From NCBI GenBank assembly GCA_963824085.1, contig CAWGNT010000013.1:124001-188000 (forward strand): a stretch of 64,000 nt of DNA. Reading direction: 5' to 3'. Positions 1-8,655 of the stretch are shown here, piece by piece. The stretch's first letter is position 1. Every line of letters starts with the position of its first letter. This DNA is from JARRNE01 sp963824085. Its GTDB lineage: Bacteria; Pseudomonadota; Gammaproteobacteria; Chromatiales; Chromatiaceae. The notes under the pieces are model-generated. The model did not search any database. It was not told where the DNA came from and saw nothing but the letters and a program-made list of their open reading frames with translations. The position numbers and the translations under genes were made by a program.

Positions 1-19
1 CTCCGATCGTTTCCGACCC

Positions 20-592
20 GTGATGCTCATCGCCGCCACGTTGCTGGCCTTGGGCCCGACCATGGCGGCGGCAGAGGGGATGAAAGCCACCGCAGACATC
101 AAAGGGTGCAATGACCCGAACATCACCGGGACGGCGACCCTGACCGAGCAGGTGACGCCCGAGGGCATCAAGGAGGTGAAGGTCACGATGGACGTGAGCG
201 GCCTATCCGATGGGAAACACGCCGTCCATATCCACCAGACAGGTGCCTGCGAGCCCTGCAGCGCCGCCAAGGGTCACCATGACCCGGGGCCGTTCGGTCA
301 GACCCGGCCCGATAGCGCGAGTGACGAGGTGCCCGCCAAGGACGTCAACCACCCCTACCACATGGGCGATCTCATCAACATTGACGTCAAGAACGGCAAG
401 GGGCATATGGAGACCGTAACCAACCGAGTCACCTTGTCGCCGGGGCGGTTGAGTATCTTCGATGCCGACGGCAGCGCCATCATCATCCACACCAACCCGG
501 ACACCTACTGCGATCAAGAGTCGGACCTCAAGAAGGGCTGCGCCGGCGGGGCGCGCGACGCCTGCGGTGTGCTCAAGATGGTCAAGGAGTAG
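20..592 (+). CDS. sodC: Cu/Zn superoxide dismutase, periplasmic
   Basis: Dismutates superoxide in the periplasm. A hydrophobic N-terminal stretch ending in AAAEG (about residues 3-20) looks like a signal peptide. The Cu-ligand pair HIH is at residues 70-72, followed by a Cys, a GHHDPG motif (H87 the likely bridging His), HMGD (H114, D117) as Zn-site candidates, and a late IIIHTNPD His (H157). Two late cysteines could pair with the earlier ones. The first start is GTG 20 with ATG at 23, but the frame is open to the window edge, so the true start may lie upstream. It stands alone ahead of the sigma54 regulator. The family assignment is firm; the start is uncertain. Confidence 0.9.
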   Translation: MMLIAATLLALGPTMAAAEGMKATADIKGCNDPNITGTATLTEQVTPEGIKEVKVTMDVSGLSDGKHAVHIHQTGACEPCSAAKGHHDPGPFGQTRPDSASDEVPAKDVNHPYHMGDLINIDVKNGKGHMETVTNRVTLSPGRLSIFDADGSAIIIHTNPDTYCDQESDLKKGCAGGARDACGVLKMVKE

Positions 593-748
593 TTCCGGCG
601 GCTGACGCAGGGGGCCGGCCCGCAGCAGCGGGCCAATGGCGCCGTTCCTGGGAACCACACCTGCCTTGGCGGTTGGCTCCGAGCCAGCATTGCGGGCTGT
701 TGGCGATCTCCCTGCTGCTACCCAGGTGACAGCGGTGGCAGTCCTACC

Positions 749-782
749 GACAACCTTGTCACGCTGGTGTGACAAGGTTGTC
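749..782. promoter_or_regulatory. Perfect 14-bp inverted repeat, candidate operator
   Basis: Arms GACAACCTTGTCAC (749-762) and GTGACAAGGTTGTC (769-782) are exact reverse complements with a 6-base spacer. Each arm is itself nearly palindromic (GACAA-N2-TTGTC), so the element could present two dyad half-operators. It lies about 60 bp ahead of the preferred GTG start of the regulator. No T-run follows, so a terminator for sodC is less likely. Autoregulation is inference. Confidence 0.6.
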
Positions 783-841
783 ATTTGTCATTGACGCCTT
801 TCGAGGCTAGGATTGCCGCCCCCGAACCGCCGGACGTCACC

Positions 842-2194
842 GTGGACCTGGAACTTCAAGCGTTAGTCGATATCTACGATCAGCCTTTCGCGATCATTGG
901 CGCCGATAGGCGGGTCGTCATAGTGAATAGAGCTTTCGAGCAGGCGTACGGACGGCCCAGCGAGAAGGCGGTCGGCCGCCGCTGCCACTCCCTCTTGTAC
1001 ACCGGCAACCGCCCATGTCCCTGCGGCATCGATGGTCGCGCATGCCCTTTCTCTGAGGTGTTCGAGCGTGCCGTGACGGTGACGCATGAGCACACCTTCG
1101 AAGATTCGGAAGGACGGGTGCATAACGTTCGTATTCAGGCCTATCCCTTACGCGCGCGCAGCGGCAAGGTCTATCTTGGGGAGCTTATCCAGCAAGATGC
1201 GATTCGCCTGCATCCGGCGCAAAGCGAAGACGAGGATCCCGACAGGCGGCTGGTCGGGCGTTCCCGCGCCTTCGGACTCCTGATGGATCAGTTGCGTGTC
1301 GCCGCCCGGAGCGAGGCCCCTGTCTTGCTTCACGGGCAGACGGGAACCGGAAAGGAGCTGGCTGCCGCCTATATCCATCGCCACTCGGGGCGGCAAGGCG
1401 GGCCCTTCGTGACCCTCGATTGCACCGCGCTTTCCGCAGATCTCTTCGAGAGCGAGGTATTTGGCCACGAGCGCGGTGCTTTCACAGGCAGCGTTGCGGA
1501 GAAGCCGGGGCTGTTCGAGATGGCCGACGGCGGAACGTTCTTTCTGGACGAGATCGGAGAGATGGCGCTGCCGCTCCAGGCCAAGTTGCTGCGGGTGCTG
1601 GAGGAGGGCGAGTTTCGCCGTGTCGGCAGTGTCAAACCGAGACGCGCAAATGTCCGGATCTTGTGTGCCACAAACCGGCAGCTGCGCGACGCCACTTGGT
1701 TCCGGCAGGATCTGTATTACCGAATCGCCGGTATCGGCATTCGGCTCCCCTCGTTGACGGACCGCAGCGAGGATATCCCGCTCCTCGCCGAAGAGCTCCT
1801 CGAGCGTATCGCTCGCGCTACTGGACGCAACTACCAGCTGGGCAGCCGTGCACTCAAGGTCCTTCAGGGGTACAGCTACCCGGGAAATGTTCGCGAGCTG
1901 CGGAACATCCTGTCGGTAGCCTCGGCGAACAGTGTGGACGGGGTAATCAGGGCAAGCCACGTCACCGCGGCCTTGCCGACCGACGCCGAAGGCGCAGAGT
2001 CGGCAACGGGCGCGGAGGCTCTTCCGCCACCTGCGTCGGCCACGTCTTGCGCCCGCTCGCTGACCGAGCTCGAAGCCATACACCTCGGCAAGCTTATGGA
2101 GAGGCACGGCGGCAATCGCCGTTCAATGGCGCGGGACCTCGGAGTCAGCGTGCGTACCGTCTACCGCAAGATGAAGCTCTACAACTTGCGTTAA
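842..2194 (+). CDS. PAS-domain sigma54-dependent transcriptional activator (NtrC/Fis family)
   Basis: Enhancer-binding activator. An N-terminal PAS domain covers roughly residues 5-110 and carries a cysteine cluster (RRCHSLLY, then CPC and ACPF) that could bind a cofactor or sense redox state. The AAA+ domain has Walker A GQTGTGKE and Walker B FFLDEIGE. The sigma54-contact loop reads GAFTGS rather than the canonical GAFTGA. A Fis-type helix-turn-helix (NRRSMARDLGVSVRTVYRK) ends the protein. There is no receiver domain, so input is probably through the PAS module. GTG 842 was chosen because the alternative TTG 785 lies 3 bases from the inverted repeat with no ribosome-binding site; that longer form would add 19 residues. 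Target genes are unknown. Confidence 0.88.
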   Translation: MDLELQALVDIYDQPFAIIGADRRVVIVNRAFEQAYGRPSEKAVGRRCHSLLYTGNRPCPCGIDGRACPFSEVFERAVTVTHEHTFEDSEGRVHNVRIQAYPLRARSGKVYLGELIQQDAIRLHPAQSEDEDPDRRLVGRSRAFGLLMDQLRVAARSEAPVLLHGQTGTGKELAAAYIHRHSGRQGGPFVTLDCTALSADLFESEVFGHERGAFTGSVAEKPGLFEMADGGTFFLDEIGEMALPLQAKLLRVLEEGEFRRVGSVKPRRANVRILCATNRQLRDATWFRQDLYYRIAGIGIRLPSLTDRSEDIPLLAEELLERIARATGRNYQLGSRALKVLQGYSYPGNVRELRNILSVASANSVDGVIRASHVTAALPTDAEGAESATGAEALPPPASATSCARSLTELEAIHLGKLMERHGGNRRSMARDLGVSVRTVYRKMKLYNLR

Positions 2195-2274
2195 CCCAGG
2201 CGACCGCGTCGCTCCCCGGGGAACTTCACAAGGTATCCCTCCGGGAAGGCAGCGGGCGTCGCGGCCAGAGGCTG

Positions 2275-2667
2275 TCAGTCGCTTCGGGCGTCAAGGAGCG
2301 TTCTCAGCGCTCGGAAGAGATCGGTCTCGGTGAGTATTCCGATCACATGCTTGCCGTCCTCGGTAACTGGCAGACAGCCGATCCGCTCTTCGGTCATGCG
2401 CTCGGCAGCGGCCGATAGGTTGGCATCCGGAGCGATGGTAACCACCGGAGAGCGCATGACATCTGTGACCTCCGCGGGAGCTTCGTGGAAGAAGCGTGCG
2501 GCGAGCTGGAGGTCGCGGCGTGCGACGATGCCGACGACTTCTCCGGCGGCGTCCACTACCGGGAGGTGGTGGAGGTCTCGGCTCTCCATAATCTCGAACG
2601 CCGCGTCGTAGTCCTCGTCCGAGCGGATCGTAACGGGCGATGGGCTCATGTAATCGCGTACGCGCAT
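2275..2667 (-). CDS. Tandem CBS-domain protein
   Basis: A 130-residue cytosolic protein made of two CBS motifs and little else. The first begins VRDYMSPSPVTI and ends GIVARRDL; the second begins VTDVMRSPVVTIAP and ends GILTETDLFRAL. Stand-alone CBS pairs bind adenosyl nucleotides and usually act as energy sensors or partners of other proteins; nothing here shows the ligand. ATG 2667 has a good AGGAG upstream. It is convergent with the sigma54 regulator. Confidence 0.85.
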   Translation of the reverse strand: MRVRDYMSPSPVTIRSDEDYDAAFEIMESRDLHHLPVVDAAGEVVGIVARRDLQLAARFFHEAPAEVTDVMRSPVVTIAPDANLSAAAERMTEERIGCLPVTEDGKHVIGILTETDLFRALRTLLDARSD

Positions 2668-3076
2668 CTTGTTCTCCTGTGGTGGACCGACAGCTGTTTT
2701 CGCTTTGGGTTGAGGCCGAGCTGCTGCCTCGACGGCCGACCGCTAATGGCGGAAGATACGTGGATGCGCGCGCGTTCGCCAGGCCATGCGCACGTCGTGC
2801 GATATTGGATGGGAGAGGACAGATCGGTTAGCCACCAACGCCTCGGGAAGGGGCGTCGGCCGAACCCCAGGCGACTTGGATGGCGCCAACGAGCCCGTAG
2901 CGACGGCATCCACTGGGTTCGGACGGCCCGCTCACACGCCACGGAGCAGCCGAATCGGATGTCCAGTCGCTATGCGCAATGAGGCGGAACATACGCGCGG
3001 CCTGGTCGGCCGACTGTCTGCGTTGCCCTGGCGAGCTCATCTACTGCGCGCTGCCCGCGCCGGACGTGCGTTTAGC
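2668..3076. other. Gene-poor stretch
   Basis: About 400 bases upstream of the CBS gene. Frames open here give low-complexity Arg/Pro/Ser-rich translations with no recognisable domain, so I call no gene. It must contain the promoter of the CBS gene on the minus strand. Confidence 0.4.
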
Positions 3077-3265
3077 TCAGCGATGTCCCTGGCGGCGGAG
3101 TAGCTTGACCGCCTCTTGCACGTTGATCTCGCGGACGTCATAGTCGTCGAGGGTCCCCTGCAGGGAGAAGGGCTTGTGCGCTCGGCGGTGTCTGTCCCCG
3201 TGTGGCGGCTGGGAGTCGTGGCTGTCGACGGCCGCCCGATGTGTCGGCCATCCACTCGCGGACAT
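3077..3265 (-). CDS. Small hypothetical protein (62 aa)
   Basis: Not recognised. The C-terminal half (LQGTLDDYDVREINVQEAV) has the composition of a folded protein, and its codons are strongly G/C in third position like true genes nearby. ATG 3265 has GGAG 8 bases upstream, which is why I prefer it to the in-frame ATG at 3292. The N-terminal half is His/Ser/Pro-rich and probably disordered. There are no close neighbours. It could be an orphan small protein or the tail of a decayed gene. Confidence 0.4.
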   Translation of the reverse strand: MSASGWPTHRAAVDSHDSQPPHGDRHRRAHKPFSLQGTLDDYDVREINVQEAVKLLRRQGHR

Positions 3266-3867
3266 GTTTTCGTCTCCGGCTGCTGCTTGCATGAGTGTTC
3301 CAATTGCGGACAGGCAAACATCAGGCCAGAATCGTCACGCGAGTTGGGGTCCGTGTCTCGGCACGTAGCCGCGGTGTCGCGCGCCTGGTGAGGAGCGGCC
3401 GATTGTCGTGCACCAACGACGATCTAGTCGACCGACGGACGCCTCGTCGCGCGAAGCCAATGCCTCCCAAACAGCGCCATACAGATCGCACGTGTTTTTT
3501 CGCTCTTTCCGGTACCGGGTTGCGGGCGCCGGGGGCTCCATGAATTCGCCCTGAAGGTTTGACGGCAACGTCCCTGCTTCCGACACCTCCGCCGCCCCCA
3601 GCTAGCCCGTCAGGTCACAATGCGAAAGAGCCATCTGAATCGGGTATAGCTTGACGGCGGTCGCGACCGATGTTGGCATCAGTGCCGACGCGGGGACCCT
3701 GGAGCCAAGCTGTGCCATTCCCCTCCCGCGGCATGGGACGGAGGGCATTCAGCCAACCGCCCGCGAGCCCGGGATGGCTGTCGTCGAGCTATGAAACGAG
3801 CGCCCAGAAAGGGCTGCGTGCGGAGTGGCCGGTTGGGGCGCGCAGAACGCCGCGCCCCTGCCTCGGC
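3266..3867. other. Gene-poor stretch
   Basis: About 600 bases with no supported gene. A GTG-started 83-codon minus-strand frame (3335-3586) is possible but its Shine-Dalgarno abuts the start codon and its product matches nothing I know. The region lies just beyond the 3' end of the lytic transglycosylase gene. Confidence 0.4.
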
Positions 3868-5373
3868 CTAGATACTCACCTTGAGGTGCTGGCCCGGGCG
3901 GATCACGTTCTCCCGTGGACCGAGCCGGTTCAGCTTGCGTAGCTCCCCCACCGAGAGGTCGTAGAGGCTGGCGACGTGAAAGAGGGTCTCATTCGCCTTG
4001 ACGACGTGCAATCGGGCGGCTTTCGGGGCCTTGTGCACGCTTGCCTTGCGAGGCTGCGTTGCCGGCTCGGCACTAGCCAGTCTAATTGACTGTCGTGCGC
4101 TGTCGGCTTTCGGTTGCTTGTCGATCTGGGCGATTCTTGCTCCGCTGCCGGCTCGCGGCCGCTCGGCACTCGCAATGGTGACAGAGACCGGTCCCGGCTC
4201 ACCCGCCACGCGCTGCATGCTGCCCTCGGGTAGCCACACGGTGGTGCCCGCTGGGAGATAGGCTCGGCCGTTCGTGACCGGCGCCTGCCAGGCAAGATTC
4301 ATCTGTTCCAAGGTGTAGACCGATAGCCCATAGTACCGGGCGATGTGGCCGGCGGGCATGTTGTACTTGAGAACCAGACGGTCGGCCGAGAATGGCTGTT
4401 GGTAGTGCACCCCCTCGGGGAAGTACTTCTTCGGATGGCTGGCAATCTCGCGAGCCGCCAAGAATTCCGCATAAAAGTTGCGCGAGGCGAATCCGAAATA
4501 GGGACCGTCGTAGTCGCGCGCGATGCGGCCGAAGTCGGTGCCGTGGAGGGCTTTTGCCTTCTGCATCCCTCCCACCCCGTGGTTGTAGGAGGTCACCGCC
4601 AACGGCCAGCTGCCGAGCTGCCCATACGCCGATTGCAGGTAGCGGGCAGCAGAGTCGGCCGCGACCACGGGATCGAGGCGCTCGTCGACCGCCCTGTTCA
4701 CGGTCATATAAAGGCGCCCGGTGCCCCTCGTAAACTGCCAGACACCGGCGGCTCCGACACTGGACCGCGCGTTGACCTGGAACGACGATTCCACATGGGG
4801 CAGGTAGGCCAAGTCCTCGGGTAGGCCCTTGGAGCGAAAGATGTCGCGAAAGGCTTTGTTATAGCGGCCGCTGATCTCTAGCCCGCGACGGAAACGCTCG
4901 CGCACCCCGCGCTGGCTGCGGACCCTCTCGTGGGCGCCGGCGATGGCATGGGGGCCTGCCGCATCGGCAATCTTGTCGCGCAAGGCGCGCTCGTTGTGGC
5001 TAAGGGGTTCCCCCCGTGCCACTTTACGTTCCATCGCGGCAAGCCGATGCTCGAGAGACGCCTCCTTCGTCTGCACGAAGCGGCGCTGCTCCCGCGTATA
5101 GCCGGCGTGGATCGGCCCCGGCAGCTCTGCGACCTCATAAATCACGCCAAGATGCTCCTCGTCATGGAAGACCACCTGCCGGCGGCCCCAAACGGCGAAG
5201 ACGTTACGCCAGAAATCGACGTTGTCCTGGATCTCCGGCGCAATTGGAAAGGTCCCCGCTGACTTGACGTGCTCTCCTGCCATGCGCGTGCCCGTGCCGG
5301 CGCACCCGCACAGGATCACTGGAAACAGAAACACTGCGAGCGCCCACCTCGGGCGTCGAGCGTCGATCATCAT
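3868..5373 (-). CDS. mltD: Membrane-bound lytic murein transglycosylase (MltD-like) with LysM
   Basis: Cleaves the glycan strand of peptidoglycan between MurNAc and GlcNAc. A short hydrophobic N-terminus ends in LCGC, a plausible lipobox with lipidated C24, implying an outer-membrane lipoprotein. The SLT domain contains the catalytic Glu (HVESSFQ, E195), then GVWQFT and a SYNHGVGGM segment, as in MltD. A Ser/Ala/Lys-rich linker leads to a C-terminal LysM (LHVVKANETLFHVAS to PGQHLKVSI), the peptidoglycan-binding module. ATG 5373 follows a GGGGGGA ribosome-binding site. E. coli MltD has two LysM repeats; one is clear here, with a possible degenerate one around residues 345-385 (YGLSVYTLEQMN). 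Monocistronic, divergent from the acylase gene. Confidence 0.87.
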   Translation of the reverse strand: MMIDARRPRWALAVFLFPVILCGCAGTGTRMAGEHVKSAGTFPIAPEIQDNVDFWRNVFAVWGRRQVVFHDEEHLGVIYEVAELPGPIHAGYTREQRRFVQTKEASLEHRLAAMERKVARGEPLSHNERALRDKIADAAGPHAIAGAHERVRSQRGVRERFRRGLEISGRYNKAFRDIFRSKGLPEDLAYLPHVESSFQVNARSSVGAAGVWQFTRGTGRLYMTVNRAVDERLDPVVAADSAARYLQSAYGQLGSWPLAVTSYNHGVGGMQKAKALHGTDFGRIARDYDGPYFGFASRNFYAEFLAAREIASHPKKYFPEGVHYQQPFSADRLVLKYNMPAGHIARYYGLSVYTLEQMNLAWQAPVTNGRAYLPAGTTVWLPEGSMQRVAGEPGPVSVTIASAERPRAGSGARIAQIDKQPKADSARQSIRLASAEPATQPRKASVHKAPKAARLHVVKANETLFHVASLYDLSVGELRKLNRLGPRENVIRPGQHLKVSI

Positions 5374-5567
5374 GGATGTCCCCCCTTATGTGGCCCCAAG
5401 AGCTCTCTGCCCCTTTGGCGGGGCAGTCCCCTTGCCGGCCGAATATTCGCAATCCGAGCAGAAAAACGCAACCCGTACCGTGACAAAGCGCACCTTTTTA
5501 CACTTGGCTGTAAACTAGTCGAGCGCGGTTCCCGGCATCCGCCAGAGAGCGCCGTGAGGAGACTGCA

Positions 5568-7886
5568 ATGCACCTGCTTGGATGGAGATGGACCGCCGCG
5601 GCCGTCGGCGTCGTGTTCGCGGCGTTGGGTGCGACTCTGCTGTGGTTTTGCTCGGCTACCTCTCCATTGGTGCGGGGCTCGCTTGCTCTTCGGGGTTTGC
5701 AGCAGCGTGTCGTCGTCGAGCGCGAGTCCAACGGGGTCGTGCATATCCGCGCCCGGACCGATCACGATCTTTTCTTTGCTCAGGGGGTCGTGCACGCCCA
5801 GGACCGACTGTGGCAGATGGAATTTCAGCGGCGTGTGGGGGCAGGCCGGCTGGCGGAGGTGTTAGGCGCGCAGGCGGTCGATCAGGACCGTTATCTGCGC
5901 ACGTGGGGGTTCTATCACGCGGCCCAGGCCGCTTACGCTCACTTGAGCGCCGAGGCGCGGACCGTGATCGACGCCTACGCCGAGGGCATCAATGCCTACC
6001 TCGCCTCCAATCCGCCGCTTCCCCCGGAGTTTCATCTTCTGGGGTTTGCGCCCGAGCCTTGGACGGCGCCCGACGTCCTCGTGTGGACCAAGGTGATGGC
6101 CTACAACCTGGCGGACAACCGTCGGGCTGAGCTGAGGCGCTTCCGGCTACTGGCCCGGGGGCTTACCCGGGCGCGCATTGCGACCCTGATGCCCCTCTAT
6201 CCCGGTGAGACCCCACCGAACAGCGACCATGCGGTGATTCCCCTTGGTTTTCCCGCGGAGCGTCTCGCCGGCACCCTTCTCGAGCTGGATGGAGCCAACC
6301 GTCAGCACCTCTCCCGAGCGTCCAACAACTGGGTGGTACAGGGGGCACACACGACGAGTGGACGTCCGCTCCTGGCGAACGACGTCCACCTCGGCATGCA
6401 GCTGCCGTCCACCTGGCATCTTATGCATTTGCAGAGTCCCGGAGTCGACGTGATCGGGGCCACCTTGCCAGGGCTGCCCCCGGTGATCATCGGGCGCAAC
6501 CGAGATATTGCCTGGGGAGTGACGAACCTGGCGGCCGACGTGGAGGATCTGTACACCGTCGACACCCGCGACGGCGGGTATGTCTACAAAGGAGAAGTAC
6601 GCCCGTTCGAGATGCGCACTGAGGTGATCCGCGTCAAGGGCGGGGCAGATGTCCCCATCCAAGTGCGGGCGACGGTCCAAGGCCCTGTGATCAGCGACGT
6701 CGTCCACGATGAAGGCCGCTCCGCCACACTTGCCCTGCGCTGGGTTGGTAACGACCCGGATGACACGACCTTCGATGCCTTCCTTGGAGTCAATCGGGCG
6801 CGGAGCTGGGCTGAATTTCTCGCGGCGCTTGACCGCTTCGTGGTACCCGGCCAGAACTTCGTCTACGCCGATGCGCAGGGTCACATCGGCTACTCGGCGA
6901 GCGGTAGGATGCCGCGGCGCCGACTGGGGCACAGCGGCCTGTACCCGGTTGCCGGGGACGGGAGCTGGGACTGGCTGGGCCACCTGCCGCCCTCCGAGCT
7001 GCCGCGGCGCTTCGATCCCCCGTCCGGGTTTGTCGTCACGGCCAACAACCGAATCACCGAACCCGGATATCCGCACCGGCTCTCGTTGGAGTGGGGGGCA
7101 GAGCCCTATCGCGCGGAGCGGATCACCCAGCTATTGAAGGCCCGAGCGAGGCATGACCGTCACTCGATGCGAGACCTGCAGCAGGATACCCTGTCCCCGC
7201 TATACGCCGAGCTGCGTCCGACTTTGGAGAAGCTCCAGCCCCGCTCCGCATCGGCGCGCCGTTGGCGCGACCGACTGTTGTCCTGGAATGGCGACTCGGC
7301 CGCGAGCTCGCTGGCGGCAACGGTCTTCCAGGCCTGGTACACCGAGCTCTCCGCCCTACCCGCCAAAGAGACCGGCACGGCCTATTGGAATTATCCGCGC
7401 TACCTGGTGCGCGCCCTCAGAGAGGGGGACCCGGCGTGTACCGGGCGTGGCATGAGCTGTCTGGATTTTGCGGCGCAGACGCTCGACCAGGCCCTCGAGC
7501 GGGCGGGGGATCGGCCTCCCCCCTGGGGCGCGTTGCATCGCGCCCACCTGGCCCACGCCCTGTTGACCCACACCTTTCTTGCGAGGCTCAGCGACCGGCG
7601 CGTCTCCTACGGGGGCGGCGACTACACGGTTAACGTCGGTTCGTACTCGCCTGACGATTGGACGATGTTCCACGGGCCGAGCTATCGCCAGGTCATTGAC
7701 CTCGACGAGCCGGACGAGTCGGTCTTCGTGTTGGCGGGAGGCCAGTCCGGAAACTGGCTTTCCGACGCGTACGCAGACCAGGTGCCCCTCTGGCAGGAAG
7801 GAAGCTACCTCCGCATGCGTCGGAACGGCTATGAGGTGGCAGACACCCTGATTCTGGCGCCGGACAAAGGGACTTCGCAGCCGTGA
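5568..7886 (+). CDS. Penicillin acylase family amidohydrolase
   Basis: Ntn-hydrolase made as one precursor that self-cleaves to alpha and beta chains. An N-terminal hydrophobic segment (about residues 8-30) would export or anchor it. The predicted new N-terminus of the beta chain is S252 in RASNNWVVQG, the hallmark serine of the family, followed by the GRPLLANDVHL strand. Length (772) is typical. Natural substrates in environmental bacteria are often acyl-homoserine lactones or other N-acyl compounds rather than penicillins; substrate cannot be read from sequence. It is divergent from the transglycosylase gene and stands alone. Confidence 0.87.
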   Translation: MHLLGWRWTAAAVGVVFAALGATLLWFCSATSPLVRGSLALRGLQQRVVVERESNGVVHIRARTDHDLFFAQGVVHAQDRLWQMEFQRRVGAGRLAEVLGAQAVDQDRYLRTWGFYHAAQAAYAHLSAEARTVIDAYAEGINAYLASNPPLPPEFHLLGFAPEPWTAPDVLVWTKVMAYNLADNRRAELRRFRLLARGLTRARIATLMPLYPGETPPNSDHAVIPLGFPAERLAGTLLELDGANRQHLSRASNNWVVQGAHTTSGRPLLANDVHLGMQLPSTWHLMHLQSPGVDVIGATLPGLPPVIIGRNRDIAWGVTNLAADVEDLYTVDTRDGGYVYKGEVRPFEMRTEVIRVKGGADVPIQVRATVQGPVISDVVHDEGRSATLALRWVGNDPDDTTFDAFLGVNRARSWAEFLAALDRFVVPGQNFVYADAQGHIGYSASGRMPRRRLGHSGLYPVAGDGSWDWLGHLPPSELPRRFDPPSGFVVTANNRITEPGYPHRLSLEWGAEPYRAERITQLLKARARHDRHSMRDLQQDTLSPLYAELRPTLEKLQPRSASARRWRDRLLSWNGDSAASSLAATVFQAWYTELSALPAKETGTAYWNYPRYLVRALREGDPACTGRGMSCLDFAAQTLDQALERAGDRPPPWGALHRAHLAHALLTHTFLARLSDRRVSYGGGDYTVNVGSYSPDDWTMFHGPSYRQVIDLDEPDESVFVLAGGQSGNWLSDAYADQVPLWQEGSYLRMRRNGYEVADTLILAPDKGTSQP

Positions 7887-7992
7887 CCGTAGTCGCCTGT
7901 GCGTGGGTGCGTCATACCCCTTGCAGACTGGCGAAGGCGTGCTTTCCTTCTAGGTAAGGGGAGTTAATGTCCTCCCCGCTGGAGGGTCCCAT

Positions 7993-8556
7993 ATGCAACT
8001 GAACCCTGAGATCACCTTCCGTGGGCTCGACGCCACCGACGCCATCGAGGGCAAGGTCCGGGCTCGCGTGGATCGCTTCGAACGCTACTACTCCCGGATC
8101 ATGGGCTGCCGGGTGATGATTGAGTCGCGGCACCGCCATCATCACAAAGGCAAGCTCTACCACGTCCGGATCGACGTCACGGTACCCGGAGATGAGCTCG
8201 TGGTCAGCCGCGAGCCCGACGACAATCACGCTCACGAGGATGCCTACGTAGCCATCCGTGACGCGTTCGACGCTATGGAGCGTCAGCTGGAATCCTTCGC
8301 GCGGCGTCAGCGCCTAGAGATTAAGGTCCACGAGACTCCGACTCAGTCGGGGCAGGTCGGCGAGCTGGACTGGGATCACGGGCGTATAGAGACGACCGAA
8401 GGGCGCTCCATCTACTTCCATCGCAACAGCGTTTCGAACGGCGGCTTCGACGGGCTGCAGGTGGGTATGCCGGTGCGTTACGTGGAAGCCGAAGGTGACG
8501 AGGGACCTCAGGCGAGCCTCGTGATACCGCTCGGCAGCGAGCAGGCGATCGCCTGA
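7993..8556 (+). CDS. Ribosome hibernation promoting factor fused to a cold-shock domain
   Basis: Residues about 1-105 match the HPF/RaiA fold (MQLNPEITFRGLDATDAIEG, with a basic KGKLYHVRID strand) that occupies the mRNA/tRNA channel of idle ribosomes. Residues about 120-180 resemble a cold-shock OB fold (GELDWDHGRIET, then IYFHRNSV), a nucleic-acid-binding module. The usual C-terminal HPF dimerisation domain of long HPFs is absent, so the fusion partner replaces it. ATG 7993 has GGAGGG 7 bases upstream. Convergent with the stress-protein operon. A role in translation shutdown under stress is inferred from the family. Confidence 0.85.
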   Translation: MQLNPEITFRGLDATDAIEGKVRARVDRFERYYSRIMGCRVMIESRHRHHHKGKLYHVRIDVTVPGDELVVSREPDDNHAHEDAYVAIRDAFDAMERQLESFARRQRLEIKVHETPTQSGQVGELDWDHGRIETTEGRSIYFHRNSVSNGGFDGLQVGMPVRYVEAEGDEGPQASLVIPLGSEQAIA

Positions 8557-8655
8557 GCAGAGGTCTGGATCTGGCGACACGCGTTACGTGGTCCCGCCGC
8601 AGGAGGCGAAGCCGCAGCTTGAGCAAGTTAGAGCGCGGCGATGGCGGGGTCGGCG

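Noticed and set aside
3335..3586. 83-codon minus-strand frame
   Set aside because: GTG start with an abutting Shine-Dalgarno and no recognisable sequence; not better than chance.
7925..7945. TGGC...GC pattern before the hibernation-factor gene, as a sigma54 promoter
   Set aside because: The spacing between the GG and GC elements is one base short of the required distance.
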